This document shows positions 46,927-55,345 of a DNA stretch of 64,000 nucleotides, in pieces. Position 1 is the stretch's first letter. Each line of letters starts with the position of its first letter. Made by a program: the position numbers and the translations under genes. The stretch spans positions 310,001 to 374,000 of the forward strand of contig NZ_CP046072.1 in NCBI RefSeq assembly GCF_017357825.1, read 5' to 3'. Source of the stretch: Sulfurimonas aquatica (GTDB taxonomy: Bacteria > Campylobacterota > Campylobacteria > Campylobacterales > Sulfurimonadaceae). The notes under the pieces are model-generated. The model had not been told where the DNA came from. It made no database searches and saw nothing but the letters and a program-made list of their open reading frames with translations.

Positions 46927-47226
46927 TTAGAGTTGAGTTCTACCAATCTCTTTATATGCACTCAGAGCTTTATTACGGATTTCAAGCATAAGTTTCATAC
47001 TTGTTTCAGCCTTACCAATAGCGAGGGCCGCTTGATGAAGGTCTTTTACTTGACCTGTAGCCATGTCAGCTATAGCCTTTTCACTCGTCTCTTGAGCTTC
47101 ATTTACTTCGTTTAGTGCTGATTTTAAATGCTCTGCAAAAGCTTCACCACCACCATTCTCAACTTTACTTTTTTGTTTTAGTAAGTCAGCGGTGCCTATG
47201 CTAGATAGGCCATTTACATTACTCAT
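46927..47226 (-). CDS. fliE: Flagellar hook-basal body protein FliE
   Basis: 99 residues. Conserved FliE features are the GGGEAFAEHLKSALNEVN segment and the C-terminal AETSMKLMLEIRNKALSAYKEI helix. It connects the MS ring to the proximal rod. Third gene of flgB-flgC-fliE, 15 bases after flgC. Confidence 0.95.
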   Translation of the reverse strand: MSNVNGLSSIGTADLLKQKSKVENGGGEAFAEHLKSALNEVNEAQETSEKAIADMATGQVKDLHQAALAIGKAETSMKLMLEIRNKALSAYKEIGRTQL

Positions 47227-47241
47227 AATCTAGTTCTCCAG

Positions 47242-47736
47242 TTATTGTAAAAGCGAAATTGAACTATTCGCCATATCTTTAGCACTTTGAAATGCTGCAA
47301 CATTTGCTTGGTAGCTACGTGTTGCTTCTACTAAATCGGCCATTTCTATCACAGGATTAATATTTGGATAGGCAACATAGCCATTTGTGTCTGCATCTGG
47401 ATGATTTGGCTCAAACATCATCTTAGGTTTTGAATCATCACGTGATATTTTATCAACTATAACACTCATTATAGCAGGATTTACAGTTTTTCCAAAAGTG
47501 CCTTCACTGAGTGGATCTTCATATTTAGCACTCTCGGTCATTCCTTCTAAGGCTTTGTTAAACTGCTGGTTAAAGTCGACAGCTTTAAAAACAACCTCTT
47601 TACGGCGGTATGGACCACCTTCAGTGGTTCTTGTAGTTTGTGCATTTGCGATATTACTTGATATAGTATTGACACGTACACGTTGAGCTGATAGGCCGTA
47701 ACCTGAAATATCAAAACTATTTAAAAAATTACTCAT
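47242..47736 (-). CDS. flgC: Flagellar proximal rod protein FlgC
   Basis: 164 residues from the second of two adjacent ATGs (47736), chosen because AAGGG then lies 7 bases upstream; the first ATG (47739) would add one Met. N-terminal SGYGLSAQRVRVNTISSNIANAQ-type rod signature (in part SAQRVRVNTISSNIAN) and C-terminal MADLVEATRSYQANVAAF helix are typical. Builds the periplasmic rod. Confidence 0.96.
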   Translation of the reverse strand: MSNFLNSFDISGYGLSAQRVRVNTISSNIANAQTTRTTEGGPYRRKEVVFKAVDFNQQFNKALEGMTESAKYEDPLSEGTFGKTVNPAIMSVIVDKISRDDSKPKMMFEPNHPDADTNGYVAYPNINPVIEMADLVEATRSYQANVAAFQSAKDMANSSISLLQ

Positions 47737-47746
47737 CATAAGACCC

Positions 47747-48178
47747 TTAGCTTATTTTTTGTGATGCTTCAATCACACTCTTGAAGATTGCACCATCTTT
47801 TTTCTTTGCCATTACAAGCGCATTAAACATGATAGAGTTTTTACTCATCTCAGTTGTTTCTACATCTATGTCAACGCTATTGCCATCATTTCGAGCCATA
47901 TGACCATCTCTAAAATACATAGTAGGTTTATAACTAGTTTTTTCATTTTTAAAAGCAATATGTGAATCATCAGTCATTGCCATTTTAAGTTTTTTAGAGT
48001 CATTTTGAAAAATTTCAGCTTTTTTAGCGGCTAAAGCATCTTCAAAATGGATGTCACGAGGTTTATAAAAAGGAGTATCAGCATTCGCAATGTTTGATGC
48101 TATCATATCTTGACGAGCCGCTCTGTAGTCGAGTGCAGCTGATGCAAGTGATGCTGCTCGTGATATTTCTATACTCAT
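47747..48178 (-). CDS. flgB: Flagellar proximal rod protein FlgB
   Basis: 143 residues from ATG 48178, which has AAAGGAG 9 bases upstream; an in-frame start at 48229 would put translation before the promoter's transcription start. The N-terminal AARQDMIASNIANADTPFYK block is the FlgB signature. First gene of flgB-flgC-fliE, behind a sigma-54 promoter. Confidence 0.95.
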   Translation of the reverse strand: MSIEISRAASLASAALDYRAARQDMIASNIANADTPFYKPRDIHFEDALAAKKAEIFQNDSKKLKMAMTDDSHIAFKNEKTSYKPTMYFRDGHMARNDGNSVDIDVETTEMSKNSIMFNALVMAKKKDGAIFKSVIEASQKIS

Positions 48179-48212
48179 TTTTATTACTCCTTTATTGATA
48201 TTGAAAATATAA

Positions 48213-48228
48213 AGCAATTTTAGTTCCA
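48213..48228 (-). promoter_or_regulatory. Sigma-54 (RpoN) promoter of flgB-flgC-fliE
   Basis: On the minus strand TGGAAC-N5-TTGCT, with the invariant GG and GC exactly 10 bases apart, lies about 35 bases upstream of the flgB ATG. RpoN control of rod genes via FlgR/FlgS is established in Campylobacter and Helicobacter. The predicted transcription start is near 48202. Confidence 0.8.
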
Positions 48229-48332
48229 TAAATATTAACTTATCACCTTAAGGAAGCTCTTACTTTATAAGGAGCATAATTCGTCTTAAGATTACTAGTG
48301 TAATCCAAATATTTTAACTCAAGGAGTTCTTT

Positions 48333-48785
48333 ATGAAAAGAGCTGGTTTTACAATGATCGAATTGATCTTCGTTATCGTTATTTTAGGTATTTTGGCTGC
48401 GGTTGCAGTTCCAAAAATGACAGAGACTGCTACATCGGCAAAGGTACAGAATGCTGAAAGTTTTGTTGCAACTTTAAATAGAACCGCAGCACCGAGTATG
48501 TGGGCAAAGGCAGTTAGAACAAATAATGGTTCTATACAAAATTTAGTACTTGCTGAATATATAGATTTACCAGATGGTTATACTATAGATTTAGCAGACT
48601 GTACAGGTACTGAAACTACAGCTGCGGATGGTACAGTTACAACAACTGGTGCTGAAGTTGGTGCTATAGACAATACTGCTATTCCAACGGCAGAGACTCT
48701 TTATTGTGTAGATGGTACAATTGCTACTCCTCCTAGATTTGGTTTTACTGTTGCATTAGCTGCTAAAACTCAAAATAACAATTAA
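48333..48785 (+). CDS. Type IV pilin-like/pseudopilin protein
   Basis: 150 residues. Class III prepilin leader with cleavage between Gly and Phe in KRAG/FTMIEL, Glu5 present, then the hydrophobic assembly helix (FVIVILGILAAVAVPKM). The rest is a small globular head with two cysteines that could form a disulfide. AAGGAG precedes the ATG. It could be a pseudopilin of a type II-like or DNA-uptake machine; the window contains no pilus assembly genes to decide. Confidence 0.85.
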   Translation: MKRAGFTMIELIFVIVILGILAAVAVPKMTETATSAKVQNAESFVATLNRTAAPSMWAKAVRTNNGSIQNLVLAEYIDLPDGYTIDLADCTGTETTAADGTVTTTGAEVGAIDNTAIPTAETLYCVDGTIATPPRFGFTVALAAKTQNNN

Positions 48786-48801
48786 TATATTACTTCGTAA
48801 T

Positions 48802-48835
48802 TTAAGATTCACTGCTTAATAGTGGTGAGTCTTAA
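48802..48835 (+). terminator. Stem-loop between the two prepilin genes
   Basis: TTAAGATTCAC (48802-48812) pairs with GTGAGTCTTAA (48825-48835) with one G-T pair, followed by CTCTTTAAAATTT. Probably ends or attenuates the first prepilin transcript. Confidence 0.6.
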
Positions 48836-48881
48836 CTCTTTAAAATTTCACATAATAATTTATTTACATTAAGGACTCTTC

Positions 48882-49319
48882 TTGAAGAATTATAGATATG
48901 CATTTACAATGGTAGAGTTAGTTATGGTTATTGTTGTCATAGGCATATTAACAGCAATAGCACTTCCTAAATTTGCAGCTATGTCAGAAGAAGCTGCAAT
49001 TTCCAAAGGTCGTTCAGATATTGCTTCAATACGTTCGGGAATAATTACTGAAAGACAAGCTAGACTTATAAAGGGAGACCCTTCATATATATCTGGTACA
49101 GCACTCAACACGGGTGGGCTATTCGCTGGAATATTAAATTACCCTATTCCCGCAAGTACTGACTCTAGTCACTGGAATGATACAGCAACGTCTGATGCAA
49201 CCAATACTTATAATTATAATATTAATGGAACTAATGTAGGATTTACTTATACAAGAAGTACTGGTATATTTGATTGTACAGATTCTACAGCTACATATTG
49301 TGAAGAGCTTACAAAATAA
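48882..49319 (+). CDS. Prepilin-like protein with Ala before the cleavage site
   Basis: 145 residues, started at TTG 48882 because AAGGA lies 6 bases upstream and the next in-frame codon that could start is inside the pilin helix. The N-terminus KNYRYA/FTMVELVMVIVV has the pilin Phe1 and Glu5, but Ala instead of Gly at position -1, which is unusual for prepilin peptidase substrates. The globular part ends with a Cys pair (DCTDSTATYCEE). It probably acts with the 48333 protein. Confidence 0.8.
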   Translation: MKNYRYAFTMVELVMVIVVIGILTAIALPKFAAMSEEAAISKGRSDIASIRSGIITERQARLIKGDPSYISGTALNTGGLFAGILNYPIPASTDSSHWNDTATSDATNTYNYNINGTNVGFTYTRSTGIFDCTDSTATYCEELTK

Positions 49320-49338
49320 TTATATTTAGTTTTTTTAT

Positions 49339-51195
49339 TTGAACTACTACAAGATCTCAATCATAGGCTCACCTCTTGAGCCTTTTACATACCACTCACT
49401 AAAATCAATCGATGTCGGAGTAAAAGTTACTTTAGAGTTTAACAAAAAACTTAAAGATGGAGTTCTTCTCGCCTCTTGTAAAAAGCCACCTTTTGATACA
49501 CTTGAAATTTCAGAGATAACTGAGTTTACTTATTCTCAAGCGCAGACTCAGCTTGCAAAGTTTATATCCTCTTATTATCTCTGTTCATTAGGAGAAGCTT
49601 TCTCTTTGATGATGGCTTTTTCTAATGAAGACTTAGATTACTTCGTTCCTCGCTATGGCGAGGATTTGAATTTTATAAGTAAAATTGAACTCTCAAAAAA
49701 ACAAGAAGAGGCTCTTTTATATCTGCAAACTCATAAAACAAGCTTACTCTTTGGCGATACGGGAAGTGGAAAAACAGAGATATATATGAAGTATTTTGAG
49801 CAGCTTATTGCTGAGAAAAAACGAAGCATATTTTTAATGCCTGAAATATCCTTAACGCCACAGATGAGTAAACGCCTTGAAGAGCACTTTGGTGAGAGTG
49901 TCGTTATGTGGCACTCAAAACTAACTCCAAAACAGAAGAAAATAGCCCAAGAAAAGATTCATAGTGGAGAGGCGATGATAATCGCAGGTCCACGTTCTGC
50001 ACTTTTTTTACCTCTCAAAGATTTAGGACTTATCGTAGTTGATGAAGAACATGATGATAGCTACAAGTCCTCTTCAAGACCGCGTTATAATGCAAGAGAC
50101 ATAGCTATATATATGGGTAAGCTCTATGATATACCCGTAGTTTTAGGAAGTGCCACACCATCACTTACTACTTATGTAAAGTTTCCTTACATCAGACTCA
50201 AGGGAGGACATTTTGTCTCTAATAAAGAGTTTATATATGAAAGAAGTGTGGAGTCTTTATCTCCTATGATAATAAATGCGCTCGATCAAACGCTAAAGGC
50301 AAAAGAGCAGTCTATAGTTTTCCTACCAACCAGGGCAAATTTTAAGTATCTAATATGCCAAGATTGTGGACACACCTATGAGTGCGTCTTTTGTAGCGTA
50401 GGTCTGAGCATTCATCAAAACTCTCGTTCACTCAAGTGTCACTACTGTAACTTTACACAGGCTATTCCTCAAGTATGTTCAGAATGTAACAGCTCAAACT
50501 TGTCTAGCTCGCGTTTAGGGACGGCCGAGGCTGTTAAAAACATAGCGGAGATACTCCCAAGTGCAAATGTTGAACAGTTTGATAGAGACGTAATAACGAC
50601 AGCAAATAAGTTGAAAAAAGCGCTTAAAAGATTTAATGATAAAGAGAGTGATATTTTAGTTGGAACACAGATGCTGAGTAAGGGACATGATTATCATGGC
50701 GTTACACTTGCAGTAGTTTTAGGAATGGATAATATGCTCAACATGAGTGACTACAGAGCTAGAGAAAAAGCTCTCTCATCTCTCATACAAGTCTCAGGAA
50801 GAAGTGGACGGCTAAAAGACGCTAAAGTAGTTGTGCAAACATTTAATGAGCCTTTTTTCAGAACATATATAGGTCAGTATGAGAAGTTTTTAGATGAAGA
50901 AAAAGAGTTTCGAAAAGAGCTCTATCCACCCTATAAAAAACTCTGTCGTATACTTTTCTCGCATAAAAACGGAGCCAAGGCACAAGAAGAGATGAGAAAG
51001 ATGTATGATAATCTTTTGGCATTTAAAAACGTAGAGATAGTTGGCTCTGGAAAATGTGCAATAGAGAGAGTGGCAAATAAGTACAGGTTTGAGATACTAC
51101 TGCGTTCAGATAAGAGTACAGACATTATTAAGGCGATTCTTGGAAGCCGAGTACCATTAGCAGAGATAGACATGGACCCAATAGAATTCGGCTAA
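49339..51195 (+). CDS. priA: Primosomal protein N' (PriA helicase)
   Basis: 618 residues, shorter than E. coli PriA (732) but complete. Start TTG 49339 has no clear ribosome site; I saw no better alternative. Walker A GDTGSGKTE (about 137-145), DEEHDDSYKSS (about 235-245), and eight cysteines in four CxxC-type pairs (about 335-395) forming the zinc-binding insertion. The C-terminal helicase motifs include GTQMLSKGHDYHGV and QVSGRSGR. PriA restarts stalled replication forks. Confidence 0.95.
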   Translation: MNYYKISIIGSPLEPFTYHSLKSIDVGVKVTLEFNKKLKDGVLLASCKKPPFDTLEISEITEFTYSQAQTQLAKFISSYYLCSLGEAFSLMMAFSNEDLDYFVPRYGEDLNFISKIELSKKQEEALLYLQTHKTSLLFGDTGSGKTEIYMKYFEQLIAEKKRSIFLMPEISLTPQMSKRLEEHFGESVVMWHSKLTPKQKKIAQEKIHSGEAMIIAGPRSALFLPLKDLGLIVVDEEHDDSYKSSSRPRYNARDIAIYMGKLYDIPVVLGSATPSLTTYVKFPYIRLKGGHFVSNKEFIYERSVESLSPMIINALDQTLKAKEQSIVFLPTRANFKYLICQDCGHTYECVFCSVGLSIHQNSRSLKCHYCNFTQAIPQVCSECNSSNLSSSRLGTAEAVKNIAEILPSANVEQFDRDVITTANKLKKALKRFNDKESDILVGTQMLSKGHDYHGVTLAVVLGMDNMLNMSDYRAREKALSSLIQVSGRSGRLKDAKVVVQTFNEPFFRTYIGQYEKFLDEEKEFRKELYPPYKKLCRILFSHKNGAKAQEEMRKMYDNLLAFKNVEIVGSGKCAIERVANKYRFEILLRSDKSTDIIKAILGSRVPLAEIDMDPIEFG

Positions 51196-51297
51196 AAATA
51201 TAAATAGCAATGCATCTTCGTCGTTGCTTTGTTCGTCACATACTTTAAGTATGCTTCCTTACTCGCTGCCTAGAATCTACATCACTATTTATATTTT
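51195..51297. repeat. About 100-bp imperfect palindromic element between priA and the Nudix gene
   Basis: Outer arms AAAATATAAATAG (51195-51207) and CTATTTATATTTT (51285-51297) are perfect reverse complements. The centre is CATACTT-T-AAGTATG. Most of the sequence between is pairable with many G-U pairs. This looks like a mobile or dispersed hairpin element that may also terminate both convergent genes. Confidence 0.6.
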
Positions 51298-51317
51298 CCT
51301 AGTTAGAAGCTTTTTGG

Positions 51318-51881
51318 TTAGTTTTTTATGTTTTCAAAGAACCAGTAAAACGCCATCATCATCCCAGGGGTTTTTTGATAACTCTCATCAAACAAAAACT
51401 CCCTCGCCTTAGAAGTAGAGAGGTAAATGACTTCTATATCTTCTTCCATTAGTCCCCCACCATCGTTTAGTTTCATACTCTCATCTATTTGGGCATAGTA
51501 GAGTGTCTGTTTCGCACCTGATATGCCTACGCTTGTATAAAAAGAGGTCACTCTTTGCATCTTCTTGAGTGGTACGTCAAAGCCACACTCCTCAAGCACT
51601 TCTTCTCTAGCAATTTCTATTTTTGATATCTCTTTATCAACTATGCCTGCGCATAACTCATGCATATAGCCATCAGATGGATTGGCATTAAAGATAGGGG
51701 GCCGGAGCTGTTTTACTATAACAAAGGAGTCTTTTTCTTTGTGCCAAAGTAAGATGGCAACGCTATCGTGAGTGACTACAGCTTCCCAGATTCTCTGTAC
51801 ACCTTTATGTGTGTAGGTTATCTCTATGGGCTTGACAAAATTTGGCTCTTTTAGAATGGAAATTTTGTTGATTTTATCCAT
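51318..51881 (-). CDS. Nudix hydrolase, NUDT14 (UDP-sugar diphosphatase)-like
   Basis: 187 residues. Several blocks match the UDP-glucose/ADP-ribose diphosphatase group: VKQLRPPIFNAN, YMHELCAGIVDKE, the catalytic helix REEVLEECGFDV, SFYTSVGISGAKQTLYY and GGLMEEDIEVIYL. The core Nudix glutamates are present, although the spacing and two outer positions differ from the textbook box. It probably hydrolyses a nucleotide sugar. Its start overlaps the end of the upstream M23 peptidase gene by 8 bases, so the two are coupled. Confidence 0.85.
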   Translation of the reverse strand: MDKINKISILKEPNFVKPIEITYTHKGVQRIWEAVVTHDSVAILLWHKEKDSFVIVKQLRPPIFNANPSDGYMHELCAGIVDKEISKIEIAREEVLEECGFDVPLKKMQRVTSFYTSVGISGAKQTLYYAQIDESMKLNDGGGLMEEDIEVIYLSTSKAREFLFDESYQKTPGMMMAFYWFFENIKN

Positions 51882-53094
51882 TTGCTTGACACTCTAGAGA
51901 GTGAACATAACACTTACCCGTAAACTTTGGAAGCTTCTTAAATTGCGTTTTATTTGCTAAATGAAGATTCACACTCTCATCATAGTTTTTCTTTAGAGTC
52001 AGAAAGGCTTTTCTCTCTTTGCCTTTGAGTTTTTTAGTGGTTACTTGAACTACTCGAAGAGGATTTATAGCTCGTCCATGTTTTCTTAGCTCAAAATGTA
52101 GGTGTGGTCCCGTTGAGCGACCAGTTGTACCAACATAGCCTATAGTTTGGCCTTTTTTAACATATTTACCACGGTAGATACCTCTGCGAAATGATTTTAG
52201 GTGAGCATATCTTGTCTCATATCCATCATTATGTCGTATCTTTATAAGGTTTCCATAACTTCCTAGTCTAGCTGCATAGATAACTTTTCCACTTCCAGCG
52301 GCAACTACAGGAGTTCCACGACGTGCTGCATAATCCATACCTAAGTGAGCCTTCCATTTTTTTAGAACTGGATGGTATCTGCGTTTTGTAAAGTGAGAAG
52401 AGACTCTAGCACCTCTTACTGGACGAGCAAGTAGAAATCCTTCTACCTCATGACCTTTTTCATCATAATATCTGTCATCATCGTTAAGATAGATAAAGTG
52501 GCGTTTCTTTCTCATCTCTATCATGGCAACTTTCAGCGTTGGCATAGAAAAAACTTCACCTAATCTATACTTTTGATCATAAATCATTACAAGCTTATCA
52601 CCTTTTCGTATGTCATTTTTAAAATTGAGTGAGTTTTTAAAGCTTGCTATAAAGATTTGAGCTAGTTTTTTAGATCCTGTTTCTTTGAGAATATTATAGT
52701 TTGGAGAGTGTGTTATAGTAGTTGTAAAGGATTCTGTTCTTGTTGTGCTGATGATAGGAATAGCTTCAAACGCATAAGAGCCTTTGTCTTGATAAATATG
52801 AATTTGTAGCTCATCATTTAGAGGTAATAGTACTTGTTTTATTGTTTGGTTAGAATCTCTAAGTATTTGATAGTGGATACCACTTCTCATCTCTTCGGTA
52901 AGTCTTTGGTCATCTTTATCTAAATCATAATAGAGTTGTTTTAGAGGAAGAGAATTTTTTTCTAAAAAGAGTAAAAAAGTTTCGCCATTTTTCCATCTAT
53001 ATCTCTGAACATCCGAGGCAAAAGCTGAAGTTATTAGAGCGAAGAGTAAGAAGATTCGTATCACAAATATTAGCCTATAGTAAATTATTTTCAA
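51874..53094 (-). CDS. M23 (LytM) peptidoglycan endopeptidase, Csd3/Pgp3-like
   Basis: 406 residues with an N-terminal signal/anchor (about 10-26). The C-terminal M23 domain has the zinc ligands HLGMD (about 249-253) and HLHF (about 332-335), with GSYGNLIKIRHNDGYETRYA between. The N-terminal about 230 residues are a regulatory region of the type found in Helicobacter Csd3/HdpA (403 residues). Such enzymes trim cross-links and set cell curvature. Csd3 identity is suggested by length and layout only. Confidence 0.85.
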   Translation of the reverse strand: MKIIYYRLIFVIRIFLLFALITSAFASDVQRYRWKNGETFLLFLEKNSLPLKQLYYDLDKDDQRLTEEMRSGIHYQILRDSNQTIKQVLLPLNDELQIHIYQDKGSYAFEAIPIISTTRTESFTTTITHSPNYNILKETGSKKLAQIFIASFKNSLNFKNDIRKGDKLVMIYDQKYRLGEVFSMPTLKVAMIEMRKKRHFIYLNDDDRYYDEKGHEVEGFLLARPVRGARVSSHFTKRRYHPVLKKWKAHLGMDYAARRGTPVVAAGSGKVIYAARLGSYGNLIKIRHNDGYETRYAHLKSFRRGIYRGKYVKKGQTIGYVGTTGRSTGPHLHFELRKHGRAINPLRVVQVTTKKLKGKERKAFLTLKKNYDESVNLHLANKTQFKKLPKFTGKCYVHSLECQANG

Positions 53095-53132
53095 AGATTA
53101 GCAAATTTTTGCTTAGTCTGAGGTTTGTTTGA

Positions 53133-53138
53133 TATAAT
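53133..53138 (+). promoter_or_regulatory. TATAAT -10 box of the 53166 gene
   Basis: TTTGATATAATCG lies 27 bases before the ATG at 53166, with AAAGAAG as a weak ribosome site. Confidence 0.5.
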
Positions 53139-53165
53139 CGCTTTATATAAATACAAAGAAGTAAA

Positions 53166-53951
53166 ATGAAATATATATTTATACTAATCATGCTTACATT
53201 TGAACTTTTCTCAGCAGTAGTTAAAGCACCAATTTTAAGTCTTAATGAAGACATTATTACCATAGAAGTTGATAGAGTAGATGTAGGAATGAGTGGTTTC
53301 GTCGTACACAAGATTTCTGATGAACATAGCATTATTTTAAAAAATACAGTTGTGCTAAAGTATGATAAAGAGAGTAAGATAGCAACTCTTAAGATGAGTG
53401 AGTTTACTTCTCTTAATAGTGACGCGCTTCCTCGTGGGAAGTGGAAAGTGGAAGTTGGGGATGAAGTTGAGCTGGCGTTTGGATACTCTCGAGCGATTTT
53501 AATAGCTCCTAGCGAAGAGGTTTATCATAGAGTTACAAAGTCCGTAAACACTCAGTGGGTGCACTCTGACATCTTTGCAACGTCACTCTCATATACTGGT
53601 CACCCAACGCCACTTATTGAAGATTTTCAATCTTTTGGAGAACTTACCAGCGTTGGGTTACTCTTTATATTTTTGGATAAAAAACTTTATACCATAGATA
53701 TTCAAAGCTTTAAAATTTTAAATATAAGCGACGCGCCCCTAGAACAAGAGTATGTTGAACTTCCTTTTCACTCTAGAGTTGAAAAGATTGCGGCAAACTG
53801 GTTTGGTAAAGGCAGCTCAAGACTCAAGGAGTATGAGCCATACTACTATACACTTTTAGCTGAGTATAATAAGGACAATAGAAAATTCTATGAGATTTTA
53901 AAAGAAAAAAAACTATTACATATAGTTGATAAATTTGAGATTGGAGAGTAA
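53166..53951 (+). CDS. Exported protein with plasminogen-binding N-terminal-like (PgbA_N) domain
   Basis: 261 residues with a signal peptide (cleavage near LFS/A, residue 17). The whole mature part resembles the PgbA_N family: VKAPILSLNEDIITIEVDR at the start, VDVGMSGFVVHK, then IATLKMSEF, followed by SEEVYHRVT and a C-terminal helical region. The name comes from Helicobacter pylori PgbA/PgbB; plasminogen binding there depends on C-terminal lysines, which this protein lacks, so a basic envelope function is more likely. It runs into glcD with 2 bases between, forming a 53166-56170 operon. Confidence 0.7.
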   Translation: MKYIFILIMLTFELFSAVVKAPILSLNEDIITIEVDRVDVGMSGFVVHKISDEHSIILKNTVVLKYDKESKIATLKMSEFTSLNSDALPRGKWKVEVGDEVELAFGYSRAILIAPSEEVYHRVTKSVNTQWVHSDIFATSLSYTGHPTPLIEDFQSFGELTSVGLLFIFLDKKLYTIDIQSFKILNISDAPLEQEYVELPFHSRVEKIAANWFGKGSSRLKEYEPYYYTLLAEYNKDNRKFYEILKEKKLLHIVDKFEIGE

Positions 53952-53953
53952 TT

Positions 53954-55339
53954 ATGATAGACAAAAAGCATTTAAAAAAACTAAGTTCAATTGTTGGCGA
54001 TGATAATATTTATAGTGACAAAGCACACTTAATTGCATATTCATACGACGCTACGCGTGAGCATTTTGAGCCAGACGCAGTTCTTTTTCCTCGTAATGAA
54101 GCGGATATCAGTGAGATATTGAAGTACTGTAACGAGCATAGAATAGTAATAGTTCCTCGTGGAGCGGGTAGTGGATTTACAGGTGGCGCGCTTCCAAGTT
54201 CAGGGGGTATTATTTTAGGCTTTGAGAAGCATATGAATAAGATTCTAGAGATAGATATGAAAAATATGGTTGCGATAGTTCAACCTGGCGTTATAAATAT
54301 GGATCTTCAACGCGCGGTAGAAGAGGTGGGTCTTTTTTATCCACCAGATCCAGCGAGTCAAGACTACTCAACTATCGGTGGAAACGTAAGTGAAAACGCA
54401 GGTGGGATGAGAGCCGCGAAGTATGGAATTACTAAAGACTATGTAATGGCAACTCGCGCGGTACTTCCAAATGGCGACGTCATCAAAGCGGGTAAACGTA
54501 CGATAAAAGACGTCGCTGGGTATAACATTAGCGGTATTTTGATAGCTTCAGAGGGGACGCTTGCGGTTTTAAGCGAGATAACGCTGAAGCTTATTCCTAA
54601 ACCTAAGATGACTAAAACGGCAATGGGCGTTTTTTCAACCGTTAATGACGCAATGGAAGCGGTTTATAAGACCATGGCAAGCGGTATAACGCCAGTTGCG
54701 ATGGAGTTTTTAGATAACTTGACTATTCGCGCAGTTGAGCAGACTTATCACAAAGGTCTTCCAGTAGACGCCGGCGCGATTTTAATTACTGACGTTGATG
54801 GAAACCTAGAGGATGATTTAGATTATCAACTTAGTGAAATTAAACGAGTTTTTAATGAAAACGGATGTACGGAGTTTAAAATTGCGCAAAACGCTAAAGA
54901 AGCGGCTGATATCTGGTTTGCAAGAAGAAACGCGTCACAGTCGATTACCGTTTATGGAAGCAAGAAGCTTAATGAAGACGTTACCGTGCCTCGCGCTGTT
55001 CTTCCTGAGCTTTTAGAGAGATTTTACGCCATAGCTAAAAAGTATGACGTTAATATTCCATGTTTTGGACATACCGGTGATGGAAACGTGCATACAAACG
55101 TAATGGTGGATGGTAAAGATCCTGAGCAGGTAAAAATCGCGCATGAAGCTATAGTCGAGGTATTTCAAGCTACTATTGACTTAGGTGGAACGCTCTCTGG
55201 CGAGCATGGAATAGGACTTGCAAAAGCTCCTTACATGAGAATGGCTTTTAGTGAAGAGGAGATGAACCTTTTCAAATCCATTAAGATGGCGTTTGATCCA
55301 AATAACATTTTAAACCCTGCAAAAATGGGACTAAACTAA
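53954..55339 (+). CDS. glcD: FAD-linked oxidase, glycolate/lactate dehydrogenase GlcD type
   Basis: 461 residues. The N-terminal FAD-binding (PCMH) domain (about 40-215) has VPRGAGSGFTGGALPSSGG and STIGGNVSENAGGMRAAKYG. The C-terminal domain has CFGHTGDGNVHTNV and GEHGIGLAKAPYM. Oxidises a 2-hydroxy acid (glycolate or D-lactate); the exact substrate is not determined. Part of the 53166-56170 operon, with yihY 6 bases downstream. Confidence 0.93.
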   Translation: MIDKKHLKKLSSIVGDDNIYSDKAHLIAYSYDATREHFEPDAVLFPRNEADISEILKYCNEHRIVIVPRGAGSGFTGGALPSSGGIILGFEKHMNKILEIDMKNMVAIVQPGVINMDLQRAVEEVGLFYPPDPASQDYSTIGGNVSENAGGMRAAKYGITKDYVMATRAVLPNGDVIKAGKRTIKDVAGYNISGILIASEGTLAVLSEITLKLIPKPKMTKTAMGVFSTVNDAMEAVYKTMASGITPVAMEFLDNLTIRAVEQTYHKGLPVDAGAILITDVDGNLEDDLDYQLSEIKRVFNENGCTEFKIAQNAKEAADIWFARRNASQSITVYGSKKLNEDVTVPRAVLPELLERFYAIAKKYDVNIPCFGHTGDGNVHTNVMVDGKDPEQVKIAHEAIVEVFQATIDLGGTLSGEHGIGLAKAPYMRMAFSEEEMNLFKSIKMAFDPNNILNPAKMGLN

Positions 55340-55345
55340 AACTCT

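Noticed and set aside
48179..48229. Longer FlgB beginning at 48229
   Set aside because: It would start upstream of the sigma-54 promoter's transcription start and adds residues not found in FlgB.
51224..51412. Short plus-strand frame across the palindrome near 51200-51400
   Set aside because: It lies in the hairpin element and antisense to the Nudix gene, with no ribosome site or family resemblance.
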